Source of the DNA: Cacajao melanocephalus
Lineage: Eukaryota > Chordata > Mammalia > Primates > Pitheciidae
Direction: 5' to 3'
DNA: 64,000 nucleotides
Assembly: GCA_963573385.1 (NCBI GenBank)
Contig: CAUYLG010034765.1
Span: forward strand, 1 to 64,000
Each line of letters begins with the position of its first letter. Within the stretch, counting starts at the first letter, position 1. Below, piece by piece: positions 1 to 10,367 of this stretch. The notes below the pieces were generated by a model, which saw only the letters and a list, made by a program, of their open reading frames with translations, did no database searches and was not told the DNA's origin. Made by a program: the position numbers and the translations under genes.

Positions 1-70
1 GATTTATCCACCTGTCGTCTTTGTAATTGCTGACTTTCAGATTGGGTCTGAGTGGACGTCCGGCTTGTTG

Positions 71-480
71 GTGATGAAGTTTTTTCTGTTTCTTAGTTTT
101 CCTTCGGCAGACGTCCTTTCCCCACAGAGCTAGGCCTTCCCAGGTTCAGCTGTGCTTACTGTGAAACTCCCAGTCCTCAGCGCTTGCAATTGCTGTTCTC
201 CTTGTGGGGATGGGACCAGCCGAGCCCGACTCAAAGGGCACCCAGTCTCGTATACTCCGCACTGAGAAGCGCTGCACCGCGCTGGGGCACTGGCAAAACA
301 GCCACGCCGTCCAAAAGAGTTGCGCTGGCGACCCATGTGGCTCCTCTGCTGGGTAGCTCCCAGTTTGTGGGCAACAGAAATTCTTCTGAAATCATGGCGT
401 CCACTCGCTCTCTGCACTTTCACCGGGAGCTACAATCCAGAGCTGTTGTTAATCGGCCATCTTGGATCTCTCTCCGCCCG
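71..480 (-). repeat. L1 5' UTR tandem unit, body-proximal copy
   Basis: This unit aligns with 481-876 at an offset of 410 bp. Both copies begin with GTGATGAAGTTTTTTCTG (71 and 481) and end with the complement of the YY1-type motif. They differ by scattered substitutions, so the duplication is not very recent. It resembles the monomer arrays of rodent L1 promoters, but primate L1 normally has one non-tandem 5' UTR. Confidence 0.8.
455..466 (-). promoter_or_regulatory. YY1-type site in inner L1 5' UTR copy
   Basis: The plus strand reads CGGCCATCTTGG, the complement of CCAAGATGGCCG. In L1 the YY1 site near the 5' end positions transcription initiation. Its presence in the inner unit means this L1 could have had two start regions. 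Function here is inferred from the motif. Confidence 0.5.
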
Positions 481-876
481 GTGATGAAGTTTTTTCTGTT
501 TCTTAGTTTTCCTTTGGTGGATGCCCCTTCCCCACAGAGCTGGACCTTCCTGGTTCGGCTGTGCTTGCTGTGAAACTCTCAGTCCTCAGCCTTTCCAATT
601 GCTGTTCTCCTTGTGGGGATGGGACCTGCTGAGCCTGACTCAAATGGCACCCCGTCCTGTATACTCTGCACTGAGATGCGCCCTGCTGGGGCGCCAGCAA
701 AACAGCTGCGCCAGCCCAAAAAGTCACGCTGGCGACCCGTGTGGCTCCTCCGCTGGGAATCTCTGGGTCTGTGGGCAACAAAAATTCTTCTGAAAGTGCG
801 GCATCCACTCGCTGTCTGCACTTTCACTGGGAGCACAATCCTGAGCTGTTGTTAATCGGCCATCTTGGATCTCTCC
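481..876 (-). repeat. L1 5' UTR tandem unit, outer (5'-most) copy
   Basis: This is the second copy of the 410-bp unit. It ends at about 870-876, where GC-rich L1 sequence gives way to AT-rich DNA; that is the probable 5' end of the element. No target-site duplication can be scored because the 3' end of the L1 is outside the window. Confidence 0.75.
858..869 (-). promoter_or_regulatory. YY1-type site in outer L1 5' UTR copy
   Basis: The same CGGCCATCTTGG motif lies about 7 bases inside the inferred L1 5' end, the position expected for the start-defining YY1 site of L1. Confidence 0.55.
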
Positions 877-919
877 TGTATACCTTAAATGTACACAATA
901 AAAATGTATTTTAAAAAAT

Positions 920-1260
920 TATCTTCTGGGATTTATTCATGTTGCGGCAAGTAGGAATAATTAATTCATTTTGCCTCACTATAGGGTATTCCATCTTATG
1001 AATATGCTATAATTTACAGCATAATTTATTTTTGCCTTGGGTGAATATTGAAAATTTTGTAGGCTTTTATTTATTTGTGTGTCTACTTGGCTCTTACAAA
1101 CATGGCTGCCTTGACCATTTTTTTATATCTCCTGGCATTTATATGCAAAAGTTTATCTAGGTTTATCCACCTAGAAGTATAATTGTTGAGTTACTGGACA
1201 TGGGCATCTTTAATTTTGTTTACTGGATAATGCCAACTTGTTTTCCAGAGTACTAATTTA
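920..1260 (-). mobile_element. Old L1M fragment, minus strand, part 1
   Basis: The plus strand matches the reverse complement of the 3' part of old L1 ORF2, including the TATTCCATCTTATGAATATG region (compare the common GTATTCCAT... block) and GATAATGCCAACTTGTTTTCC near 1228. It is strongly diverged, so this is an old L1M. It is interrupted at 1261 by a MER2 and resumes at 1636. Confidence 0.65.
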
Positions 1261-1262
1261 TA

Positions 1263-1633
1263 CAGTTGTCCATTAGTATCTGTGGAGGATTGGCTCCAGG
1301 ACTCTCTATAGATATCAAAATACACGGATACTAAAGTCCCTTGTGTAGAATGGCATAGTATTTGCAGATAACCTATGCATGGTATTTGCATATAACCTAT
1401 GCATATAACCTATCCCATATACTTTAAATAATCTCTAGGTTACTTAATATACCCAATACAATGTAAATATTATGTATATAGTTGTTATGCTGTATTGTTT
1501 AAGAAATAATGATAAGGGAAAAAATTGGTACTTGTTCAGTACAAATGCAAGCACCCTCTTCTTTCCAAATATTTTCTATCCATGGTTGGTTGAATCCATG
1601 AATACAGAACCCATAGATACAGAGGGCCAGCTG
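1263..1633 (-). mobile_element. MER2-like DNA transposon (Tigger/mariner class)
   Basis: A 371-bp element with terminal inverted repeats: CAGTTGTCCATTAGTATC at the left and GATACAGAGGGCCAGCTG at the right. It is flanked on both sides by TA (1261-1262 and 1634-1635), the target duplication of mariner-type elements. The interior matches the MER2 consensus in reverse orientation. It is non-autonomous, has no transposase, and splits an older L1M, so it is younger than that host. Confidence 0.8.
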
Positions 1634-1635
1634 TA

Positions 1636-2400
1636 TTCATACTTGCCTTCTGTTATTGCTTGAGAATCTCTTCAACACTTGTTATTGTCCAACTTTTTAA
1701 TTATTGCTGGTTCAAAGTGGTATTTTTATGTTATTTTAATTTACATTTCCTATATGCTTGTTGCCAGTCCTGCTGTCTTTCTGGAAAATGCCTATTTGTG
1801 TCTTTTGCCCATTTTTTCTATTGGGTTGTCTGACTTTTTTTCAGTGATTTTGAGTTTTAAAAATTATCTTTTGAGTTCCATATATTCTGCAGACTAATCC
1901 TTTGCTAGCTATGCATGTCGCAAATTGGGGTTTATTGAAGAATACAATTATTTGTTTTAATGTAGTTCAATGTATTAACTTTTTTCTTTATGATTTGCTT
2001 TAGATGTCTTGTTAAAGAAATTCCTACCTATTATGAGACAATTTATTCTCCTTTATTTCCTTCTAAAAGTTTTGAAGTTTTGTCTTTCACATGTAAGTCC
2101 TTCGTCCAACCTGAAACTCAATAATGCATTTCCAATTAAGTTTTATAATTTTCTCCATAATTGCCTTACATATTGAGATAATTGTACATTTTCTTTCTTC
2201 ACAGTTTGTTAAAGTAGTATTAGAGTAATAAACTTGAGAACATTTAATCAACCTGCATTCCAGAAATGAATTCAACTTGAGCCTGATGTACATTGTGTAA
2301 TTTAGTCTGTGAATATTTCCTTGGTGATTTTCATACCTGTTCTTAAAGGAGACTAATCTATAATTTTCCTTGGTTTTGATCTCACAGTTATTTTACCTAA
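1636..2400 (-). mobile_element. Old L1M fragment, minus strand, part 2 (ORF2)
   Basis: The L1M resumes directly after the MER2. The plus strand carries reverse-complement ORF2 blocks such as CCCATTTTTTCTATTGGGTT (1809) and CCTTCTAAAAGTTTTGAAGT (2060). From about 2130 the match moves to a more upstream ORF2 block with gaps, so part of ORF2 was lost or the copy is rearranged. No usable frame remains. Confidence 0.6.
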
Positions 2401-2479
2401 GAAAGTATTTTAATGCTTTTATCCTTAAAGTATATTTTGTTGATGTTAGAATATCTGCATTGTCTAAATTTTATTAGTG

Positions 2480-2600
2480 CATATGTATACCTATATGCCT
2501 ACACTATGTGTTTGTGTAGTCATTAAGCTGTACACTTAGTATTTCTGCGTATTGCTGTATGTAAACTGTACCTAATAAATTATTATTGTTGTTTTTAAAA
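2480..2600 (+). mobile_element. Possible L1M 3' end fragment
   Basis: The block around 2527-2578 (AAGCTGTACACTTAG, then a run ending CCTAATAAA) resembles the last bases of old L1 3' UTRs. Short and diverged, so tentative. Confidence 0.35.
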
Positions 2601-2639
2601 AGAACATAATAAGCAACCAAGAAAACATGGTCTGTTCAG

Positions 2640-3042
2640 CTGCCACCATCAACTTTCAGTAATGGAGAATGGCAGGTGAAACCAAACAAAGATGCATAAA
2701 CCAAAGCAAAATTTCAAAATCCTTTCATTTTGGAAACAAAAACCTTTCATTAAAAAGTTTCTTTGACATAAGTCTGTTGGTAGAAATATCTGTTTTTGTC
2801 TTCAAAAAGTTTGTTTATGAGAAACTAGAAGCCTTCCTGCCAAGATCAGGAACAGGGCAAGGATGTCCCTTCTCACCACTCCTTTCAATATGATACCGGA
2901 AGTTCCAACTAATGCAGTAAGACGAGAGAAGGAATTATATATACAGACTTGGAAGGAAGAAATAAGCTGTCTGTATTCACACAAGACATAATTGCTTATC
3001 TAGAAAATCTGAAAGAATCAACAACATCAAAAAAATTCCTGG
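2640..3042 (+). mobile_element. L1M ORF2 reverse-transcriptase region, plus strand
   Basis: Old L1 ORF2. The frame at 2845-2891 reads GTGQGCPFSPLLS, the decayed form of a conserved RT motif. About 90 bases on, the catalytic motif FADD is read as FTQD (2976-2987), losing one aspartate. Stops and frame changes are common, so this is a dead copy. It is interrupted by an Alu and continues from about 3362. Confidence 0.75.
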
Positions 3043-3362
3043 GGCCAGGCACAGTGGCGCATGCCTGTAATCCCAGCATTTTGTGAGGCTGAGACAAGAG
3101 GATTGCTTGTGGCCAGGAGTTCAAGACCAGCTTGGGCAACAAAGCAAGACCTTGTTTCTACAAAAAATTTTTTAAAAATTACTCAGTTGCAGTGGTGTGC
3201 ACCTGTAGTCTCAGCTACTAGGGAGGTTGAGGCAGAAAAACCACTTGAGCCCAGAAGTTTGAGGCTACGGTGAGCTATGATTGTGCCACTGCACTCCAAT
3301 TTGGATGACAAGAGCAAGACCTATCTCTAAAAAGCAAAAAAACAAAAACGACAACAACAAAA
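3043..3362 (+). mobile_element. Alu element (old, AluJ-like)
   Basis: A full-length dimeric Alu: GGCCAGGCACAGTGG start, CTGTAATCCCAGC block, A-rich middle, right arm and an interrupted A-rich tail (3330-3362). High divergence suggests AluJ. It lies inside the plus-strand L1M, so it inserted later. Confidence 0.9.
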
Positions 3363-5365
3363 TGAATTAATAGATGATAGTAAAGTTACAGTATAGAAGG
3401 TTAATATACAAAAATCAATTGCTTTTCTATACACTAGCAAAGACCAAGTGGAATTTGAAATTAAAAACATAATGCCATTTATATTATCATCTCCAAAAAT
3501 GAAATGCTTAAGTATAAATTGCATAAAAAATGTCCAAGATCTAGATGAGGAAAACTACAAAACTGCAATGAAGGAAATCAAAGAAATAAAAAGATGGAGA
3601 GAGAGTCCATGTTCAAGTATGGGAAAACGCAAAATTGTCAAAACATCAGTTCTTTTCAATGTGATCTACAGATATAATGCAATCTCAGTCAAAATCCCAG
3701 AAAGTTATTTGGAGGATATCAACAAACTGATTCTAAAGCTTATAGGAAGAGGCAAAAGACCCAGATTAGCCCACACAATATTTAAAGAGAAGAATAAAGT
3801 CAAAAGACCGACACTACCAAATTTCAAGACTTACTACAAAGCTTTGATAATCAAAACAGTGTGGTATTTGGCAAAAGAATAAACTAATAGATCAATGGAA
3901 CAGAATAGAGAGCTCAGAATAAACCCACACAAATATAGCCAACTAATCTTGGACAAAGAAGCAAAGGCAATTCAATAGACAAAAGATAGACTTTTCAACA
4001 AATGGTGCTAGAACATCTGAATATCAACATGCAAAAAAAAAAAGTTTGGAACAAATTCACACCTTTCACAAAAATTAACTCAGAATAGCTTACAGCTAAA
4101 TGTAAAATTCAAAACTATAAAACTACTAAAAGATAGCATGGGAGAAAACTTGTGACCTTGGGTATGGTGCTGACTTTTTAGGTACAACACCGAAGGCCCA
4201 GTTCTTGAAAGAAATAACTGATAATTTGATCTTCATTACAATTAAAAACTTCTGCTCTGAAAAAGACAACATCAAGAGAATAGATGACAAGTCACAGACT
4301 AGACTGGGAGAAAAATATTTGCAAAAGTCCAATTTGATAAAAGTCTTGTTATCCAAAATATATGAAGAAATCTTAAAGCTCAACAGAAGAAAATGAACAA
4401 CTCAGTTTTTTAAAAGTGGGCCAAAGAACTAAGAACCATCTCACCAAAGAAGATACACAGAGGGCAAGTAAGCATATGAAAAGATATTCCACATTGTATG
4501 TCATCAGGGAAATGCAAATTAAAACCTCGAAATACCACTATACACCTATTAAAATGGCCAAAATTCAAAACTCTGGCAACACCAAATGTTGGTGAGGATG
4601 TGGAACAATAGGAACTCTCATTCATTGCTGGTGGGAATGGAAAATGATACAGGCCTTTTGGAAGACTGTTTTTCAGTTTCTTACTGAAACATACTCTTAA
4701 CATATGATCTAGTAATTGCGCTTATTGGTATTCACCCAGAAGTGATGAAAACATATGTCCATGTAAAAACTTGCACATGAATGTTTATGGTAACTTTATT
4801 CATAAGTGCCAAATCTTGGAAACAACCAAGATGTCCTTCAGTAGGTGAACGGATAAACTGTGGTACCTCCTGACAATGAAATAATATGCAGCACTAAAAA
4901 GAAATGAGCTACCCAGCCATGAAAGGAAATGGGGTACATTAAATGCAAATTGCTAAAATCGAATCTAAAAGACTACATATTTTATTATTTCAACTGTATG
5001 ACGTTCTGGAAAAGGCAAAACTATGGAGACAGTAAAATATCAGGAGTTGCCAGGGGTTAGCAGAGAGGAAAGTCTGAATTGGTGGTGCACAGAGGATGTT
5101 TAGGGCAGTGAAACTATTCTGTACAGTGGATATATGTCATTACATTTGTCCGAACTCACAGAATGTACGACACCAAGAGTGAACCCTAATGTAAACTACA
5201 GACTCTGGGTGATAACGATGCAATGTAGGTTCATCAATTGCAATAAATATGCCATTCTGATGCCAGATGTTGATTGTGGGAGAGGTTGTGGTGTGTAGGA
5301 TTGAGGGCTATATGGTTATCCTGTACTTTCTGCTCAATTTTACTGTCAATTTTATTTTTCCTTTG
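3362..5365 (+). mobile_element. L1M ORF2 C-terminal half and 3' UTR, plus strand
   Basis: Continuation of the L1M after the Alu. ORF2 sequence runs to about 4950, followed by a typical L1M 3' UTR: GTTGCCAGGGGTTAGCAGAG at 5046, then the ACACCAAGAGTGAACCCTAA block at 5170. The end near 5365 lacks a clear poly(A). Together with 2640-3042 this is a 5'-truncated L1 of about 2.4 kb. Confidence 0.8.
3448..3882 (+). pseudogene. L1 ORF2 fragment, longest surviving frame
   Basis: A 144-codon open stretch within the L1M, from the ORF2 part downstream of the RT domain. It reads through residues comparable to the L1 block ending in KTYYKA. It has no start context of its own and is closed by stops on both sides. 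It is a relic frame, not a gene. Confidence 0.7.
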
Positions 5366-6759
5366 TTTTAGAAACATAGTTTCACTAGGAATATCTGAAA
5401 ACTGAAAGTTGCAAACACTTTGGTTATTCCACTATTGCTGCTGAAAAATCAGCTGTCAGTTTGGCAGTGTTTTGATGGTAATATCGTTTTCTGGCTTCTT
5501 TAAAGGTGCTTTTTATTGTTGGCACTCTGCAGTTTCACCATATTCTTTCTGGGTATGCATTTCTTCTTATTTGCCTTGTTTGGAATTCATTGTTTTTTGT
5601 TTTTTTGTTTTTTTTTTTTTGCACCAGAGAATTTGTCCTTTCATTCATTTTGGAAGACTATAAATCAGTGAATATTTTCTTTTATTTTTTCTATTGTCTC
5701 CTTTAACTCCAGTTAGAAATATGTGAGACTCATGGTCTTTTCAAAAACAGCTTCCTAGAGTTACTTCATCTTTGTCAAAAGCCATGGAAAATATATCCTG
5801 CATAGGAGTTTTTGAACTTGCCTTTACAGTCTGCCTGAACCGTAATCTTCCTGAATTATCTTCTGCTGTTAAAGGCCAATTGCTTAGAATTTGAGGGAAT
5901 ACAATAACAAATTATAATATTTTACACTGATGAATTCATTTGTGGGATTCATGGCAACTTGATTCTTGATATTATGGATACTAAGTTTGGGATCTTTATA
6001 ATGCCATTGAAATGTGAGATGATCCAGTCTCCTTGGTCATAAAAAATGATGGAAATGTCCCATAATAGAAAAGGAGTGGGTAGTGCCACTGATCAATGCC
6101 ATCTGCAGATTTTTAAAATATAGTTTTTAGAAGTTTGGGCCATAACAAATTAATAAGGAATTTATAGGGCTTCCAGTGTATGGCATGGATATAACACTTA
6201 TTTTTAAAAGAGATTTACAACTCTTTTTTAGTATGTGATTTTTAAACGGCGTTAATAAAAAGAACCACTAATGTGTTCCTCATAAGCATAAACAATAGGG
6301 AAATTGATAACCTTATTCACTGCTGATGAGTGTCTCCATCTGGATATATTTGAGTATCTCAGGGCAAATATTTAAATGCCGCTGTGTCAGTATATTTCTT
6401 AACATTTGGAAAGAGCACATCCTGAATGAGGCCCTGTAGACAAGTACCTAGCAACAGTATTCAGGATGGCTGCCTCTGTTTTTTCCAGATCACCTTGTAA
6501 AATGAATAAAACCTATTATACCAGGAATCTAAGCTTTGTCTAGGACTTCCAATGGCAAATTCTCTGTATATAAAATAACAGTGACACTATTCAATCAACC
6601 ACTTTTGCCTTAGTAACATTAAGCAAGAAATGCTAAGTAGTTCTTTTAAGTAGATTGAACAGGACAGTGGGAAAGTGAAGATATTATTTGTTTAAGCGGA
6701 ACAGCTTGGAAATAAAAATAGTCTTGCTATATATACAGAATGGTAAGAGGAATGATTTG
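5366..6759. other. Unassigned AT-rich sequence; possible L1M remnant at its left
   Basis: From 5460 to 5720 the plus strand is T-rich with weak similarity to reverse-complement L1M (including a T-run at 5608-5621). From 5720 on I recognise no repeat, RNA or convincing coding frame. Confidence 0.4.
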
Positions 6760-7010
6760 ATCAATGCAATCGTTTATTGCCTGCCTACTCTGAGCAACTT
6801 AGTTCCAGTTCTCAGAGCACTTGCATTTATCAAAAGTTAATTGCAAAGGCAAAAAACAGCAAACAAATAAAAAGTATACAGGTTAGTATAACATTTAGTG
6901 AGAGCTTATATATGTTGTAGGCACTGACTGTGCTAGATATTAGGACACAAAGAAGAAAAAGACATAGTTCTCCTCTCATATATAAACTAATGCAGTCATA
7001 TAAGTCACTT
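6760..7010 (-). mobile_element. L2 3' end, minus strand (diverged)
   Basis: The pattern 'TTATTG-CCTGCCTACT ... GTAGGCACTGACTGTGCTAG ... GGACACAAAGAAGA' is the reverse complement of the LINE-2 3' tail. Two tail-like blocks (6765 and 6893) may mean two overlapping L2 tails. Diverged. Confidence 0.5.
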
Positions 7011-7029
7011 TAGAAGACGTGCTATTATA

Positions 7030-7460
7030 GATTCCTGTCACCATGTAAGTTGGCTGTACGTCGATGCATGAGTCAGGTTCACCACACCCTGACAAAAAGA
7101 TGAAGCTGATGTTGCTTATGGCACAGAAAGCTCCATTGTGAGAGCCTGGCACATGAGAGAAGGTATGCCTCAGACGTGATTGAATTCTCAGAGGATAGGG
7201 CGAAGAAGCTGGAAATGCTATTCCTGGGATACTGGACTGATGAGGCAGACATCAGTCACCAGTCCATGAGAAACAAAAAGTCATTGATCCTGGTGCCAAC
7301 CTCAGGGCTTCTGCAACGGAGTTTGCCCCAGACTATCAGATAGAGTTCATTGCCACTCTTCATCATTAGCAAGCAGAGTCAGGAACTCCTGAGAAAGGAG
7401 TGCTTGCACAAAAGCAGAAGCGAAGAGGTTGAAAGCAGGTTATGCTTTTTTTTGCACTAA
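7030..7460 (+). other. Unidentified sequence with a fossil-like open frame
   Basis: Less AT-rich than its flanks. One plus frame is open from 7110 to 7340 (77 codons), has a single stop at 7341-7343, and stays open to about 7457. It includes a charged stretch reading DVIEFSEDRAKKLEM. There is no early ATG in that frame, no poly(A) tail and no recognised family. It could be an old processed pseudogene or transposon coding remnant, or chance. Confidence 0.25.
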
Positions 7461-8499
7461 GTGGAATGACCAAAGCAATATACTTCATGTGGTTTCATAA
7501 AGCTTCAAAACCAAAACTTCTAAATTAGAAGTGAAGAACTGATCAGTTAGTATTCCAATTAAACTAAATTATAGGTGCCAACTTCTTATTCATAAAATCT
7601 TCTGTTGTTCCCATTTCTTAGATAGGGAATGGGAGCAAAATAATTTTTTTTAACAATTTTTTTCCAAGTTATTATCCACATTAATGGGGAACATGTTGAA
7701 TTCTTTAGTGAAAGTCTCACCTTTACACTGGAGACGGTGAGATTTCTTACTAATGGTTTTCTTATTCAAAAATTCAAATGGCTTCAACAAATTCTCCCAG
7801 GATAGATGGTGACCTCAAAGGTATGTTCCTCTACCTGATATTTTCTGCAAAATCAACTATTTCTCTCATTCTTCATTACTGATTCTGTCTCCTAGTGTAT
7901 CTTTGGCAGACATAAACATGGTGTGGCAAGTATGTACACTACTTTGACAGGAAGTACTAACATGGTTTATCTGAGGTCTGTGATTGGTAAGAGCATGAGC
8001 ATGCCATACATGAGTGACCTTGGTGTTGAGTTCATGGAAGATACTGATTAGACTGAGATCCATGGGGGAAAAAAATGATGACCTAAAATTCCACTTGGTC
8101 AAAGCAAATATAAAGGTTATTGTTGCATAAATCAAAGATAGGCCTACATAAGTAGAAGTCTAAAACTTAGGCTGGTTATAGAGAGACAGACTTTCAGGAA
8201 AATGATCTTATCCTAGCTGGGGGAGATCTAACACTCCAGTGAAGGTGGGAAGTGTACAGAAAAGGCAATCATCATTGTGGAAAGTAGTCACGAAATGGAA
8301 ATGTTAATCAGAAAGAGGGAGAACTTTGCAAAGCTCTCAGCCTTTACAGTCAGCTTTAAGTAGCTAAAATAAATCCACAGATCCACTCTTACTTTTTTAT
8401 ATTCCTTTCCACATTTGGATCCACTTCCAACATTTTATCCTCTACGCTTTTAAATGTTGTGAAATATCTCCGAGAATTCCTTTAATGTGAAGCTTTGTT
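7461..8499. other. Unassigned sequence
   Basis: No repeat family or gene recognised. An 89-codon minus-strand frame at 7866-8135 has no features of a known protein and is treated as chance. Confidence 0.4.
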
Positions 8500-9130
8500 T
8501 ATTTGTTTTGGCTAGCATCACTACCTCAGGGACATCTTCATCCTTTTATTCACAATCACTTTCCTCATTTACGTGGATAAATTTGCCTTCACTCTAGAGT
8601 CTCTAAAAGGTCAGCAGTGTCAACATTCTTGCTATCTGCTCTTTCTTCTATAATTCCATTTGCAACTGATTTGGATTTTACTTCCAGTGTTATCACTTAT
8701 CATTTATTTGTGTACTTTCATCTTTCTTGGCCAATTCTCTCTTGAATGTTTGTAAAATGTCACGTGAGTTCATCACTGGGAGTCAAGGAAGTAACACAGC
8801 TACATGGTTTGCTGTGTGTGCATGAACTGTAATACTTATGCAGTTACACCTAGTTAATATATTATGGTAACTGAAATAGGAATTATGTTTTTGGGAGACT
8901 AGTATTATAAACTAATTCATAATAACTAAAATTTGTGCATATTGGAACTGTGTTAAAGGGAGGGTTGCCTGTGTATTCAAAGGACTTACACTGTAATTGT
9001 CCATGTGCTTCTTAGCTTAATTTTAACTTTTTTATGCCCATGAAATTTGCATTAAGGATATTTTATAACTGAGAGTGGCTTTTTTTCCACTTGATTGGAA
9101 TGATTTTCTTACCAATCCAAAATAAGGACA
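8500..9130. other. Possible old DNA-transposon remnant, unresolved
   Basis: A pyrimidine-rich block (8520-8780) followed by an AT-rich block containing AAAGGGAGGGTTGCCTGTG (8956) gives an impression of a Tigger-like terminal region, but I cannot place it with confidence. No TA-flanked terminal repeats were found. Confidence 0.2.
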
Positions 9131-10285
9131 TCTTATTGGTTTTGCACATTCTTTATCTTGTGAACTGTTTCGTATTGCATGGTTCTCTGCATAAGTAAAT
9201 GCTCTTCAACCTCAGTGATAATCTAGAAAGTTTTAGTCTCCCATGAAGATGAGATGTGAATTTAGAATGCAGCAAAAGGTAATTATTTCCACAAATTCAT
9301 TATAAAAAGAAAAAAACCCAAAATGTTCTGCTTCCCATTTGTTAACTTGACACTACATATCTTTTTCCTTTCTAGAAATTATGCAGGGTCATCCATTAGA
9401 ATGGTACTGATATCTCAACTAACATTTCATCTACTCTCACTTTATTATTGATTTTACACAAAAATTGGACTTCTTTTCTAAAACACATAATGATGCCTCA
9501 TAAATGTTAGGTGTTTTTGGGGGGCTAAAGAAATTAGCTATTTTATCTAGTGTGCTGAGAGAAGATTCCTCCAAAAAGGGATTGTCTAATGTTGGCAAAC
9601 TAAGCTGCTCCATGTAACTTCCGTGTTAGAAAAACCACACTGCAGAGGACCATCTTTTTAGTTTTGTGTATACGTCTTTAATTTTCTTCCATTTGTAGAT
9701 CTGCCAAGTGGCTCACTCACACATCACTTTGAAGATCTAGCCCATGCAAGAAGCAGGATGAGGCAACTCTGCACATACGTGTGTGCTTTTGCTTGTCAAA
9801 AACGTTTTGGCACATCTCGAAACTGGATTGCAGTCATTTAATGTTTTCCTTTGTGTCAAACTATTAAATAAAATCTGTGTACTGTATTCCATAATATTAA
9901 TTAGCCCATTGCTTCAAAGCCAATTTCATACCAACGTAACAGACAAGAAATGTATGCTTCAAATAAATTGCGGCTCTCAATAGAATAATTCATTTGGCAA
10001 AAAAGAAATATTTGAAACATGTGGGGTCAGAAAATCTACACCTATTTCATAGTATTAAATTATTAATTTTCTTAATTGGTCTTTTGTCAAGAGCTCCCTT
10101 GTACTTTTCTCTAAGTGCTCTCCAAATAGTAGAGTATTTCTTCATCACCATCATATTTCTATTTTTTATTCACACATAGTTTCCTTAACTATATATACTT
10201 AAAAACTATCTTTCCCTCTTAAAATTTCTTCTTTTTCCTTTCTAGAAATTGCCAGATCCTTCCCTTATAACTTTTGCGTCCTTTG

Positions 10286-10367
10286 TAACCCCACTTATCT
10301 TCTTCCTGAAATCCCAAGATTAATGAGGCTACCTTCTAATAAATGCCTTTAGGTGGACTGTAAAAGC
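10286..10367 (+). repeat. Local duplication, copy 1 (82 bp)
   Basis: Aligns without gaps to 12006-12087 (offset 1,720 bp) with 7 differences, about 91% identity. Shared core blocks are CTGAAATCCCAAGATTA, ACCTTCTAATAAATGC and GTGGACTGTAAAAGC. Flanks do not align. It is not a transposon I recognise. Confidence 0.8.

Larger units (their letters stand above)
1..876 (-). mobile_element. LINE-1 5' UTR, minus strand, body off the left edge
   Basis: Read on the minus strand, the segment starts with the primate L1 promoter signature (GATCCAAGATGGCCGATTA) and ends towards position 1 with the region that leads into ORF1 in older L1PA/L1PB-type elements. It is much more GC- and CpG-rich than the sequence beyond 880. 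The coding part would lie left of the window. The UTR holds two tandem copies of a roughly 410-bp unit. Short open frames in it are UTR frames, not genes. The L1 identity is firm; the subfamily (older than the human-specific L1PA groups) is inferred. Confidence 0.8.

Noticed and set aside
184..855. Several 80-129-codon frames in the first 900 bp
   Set aside because: They fall in both strands of the L1 5' UTR and follow its GC richness; L1 ORF1 lies outside the window.
9361..10250. Shared 20-mer CTTTTTCCTTTCTAGAAATT at about 9361 and 10231
   Set aside because: No extension on either side; low-complexity pyrimidine context makes chance likely.
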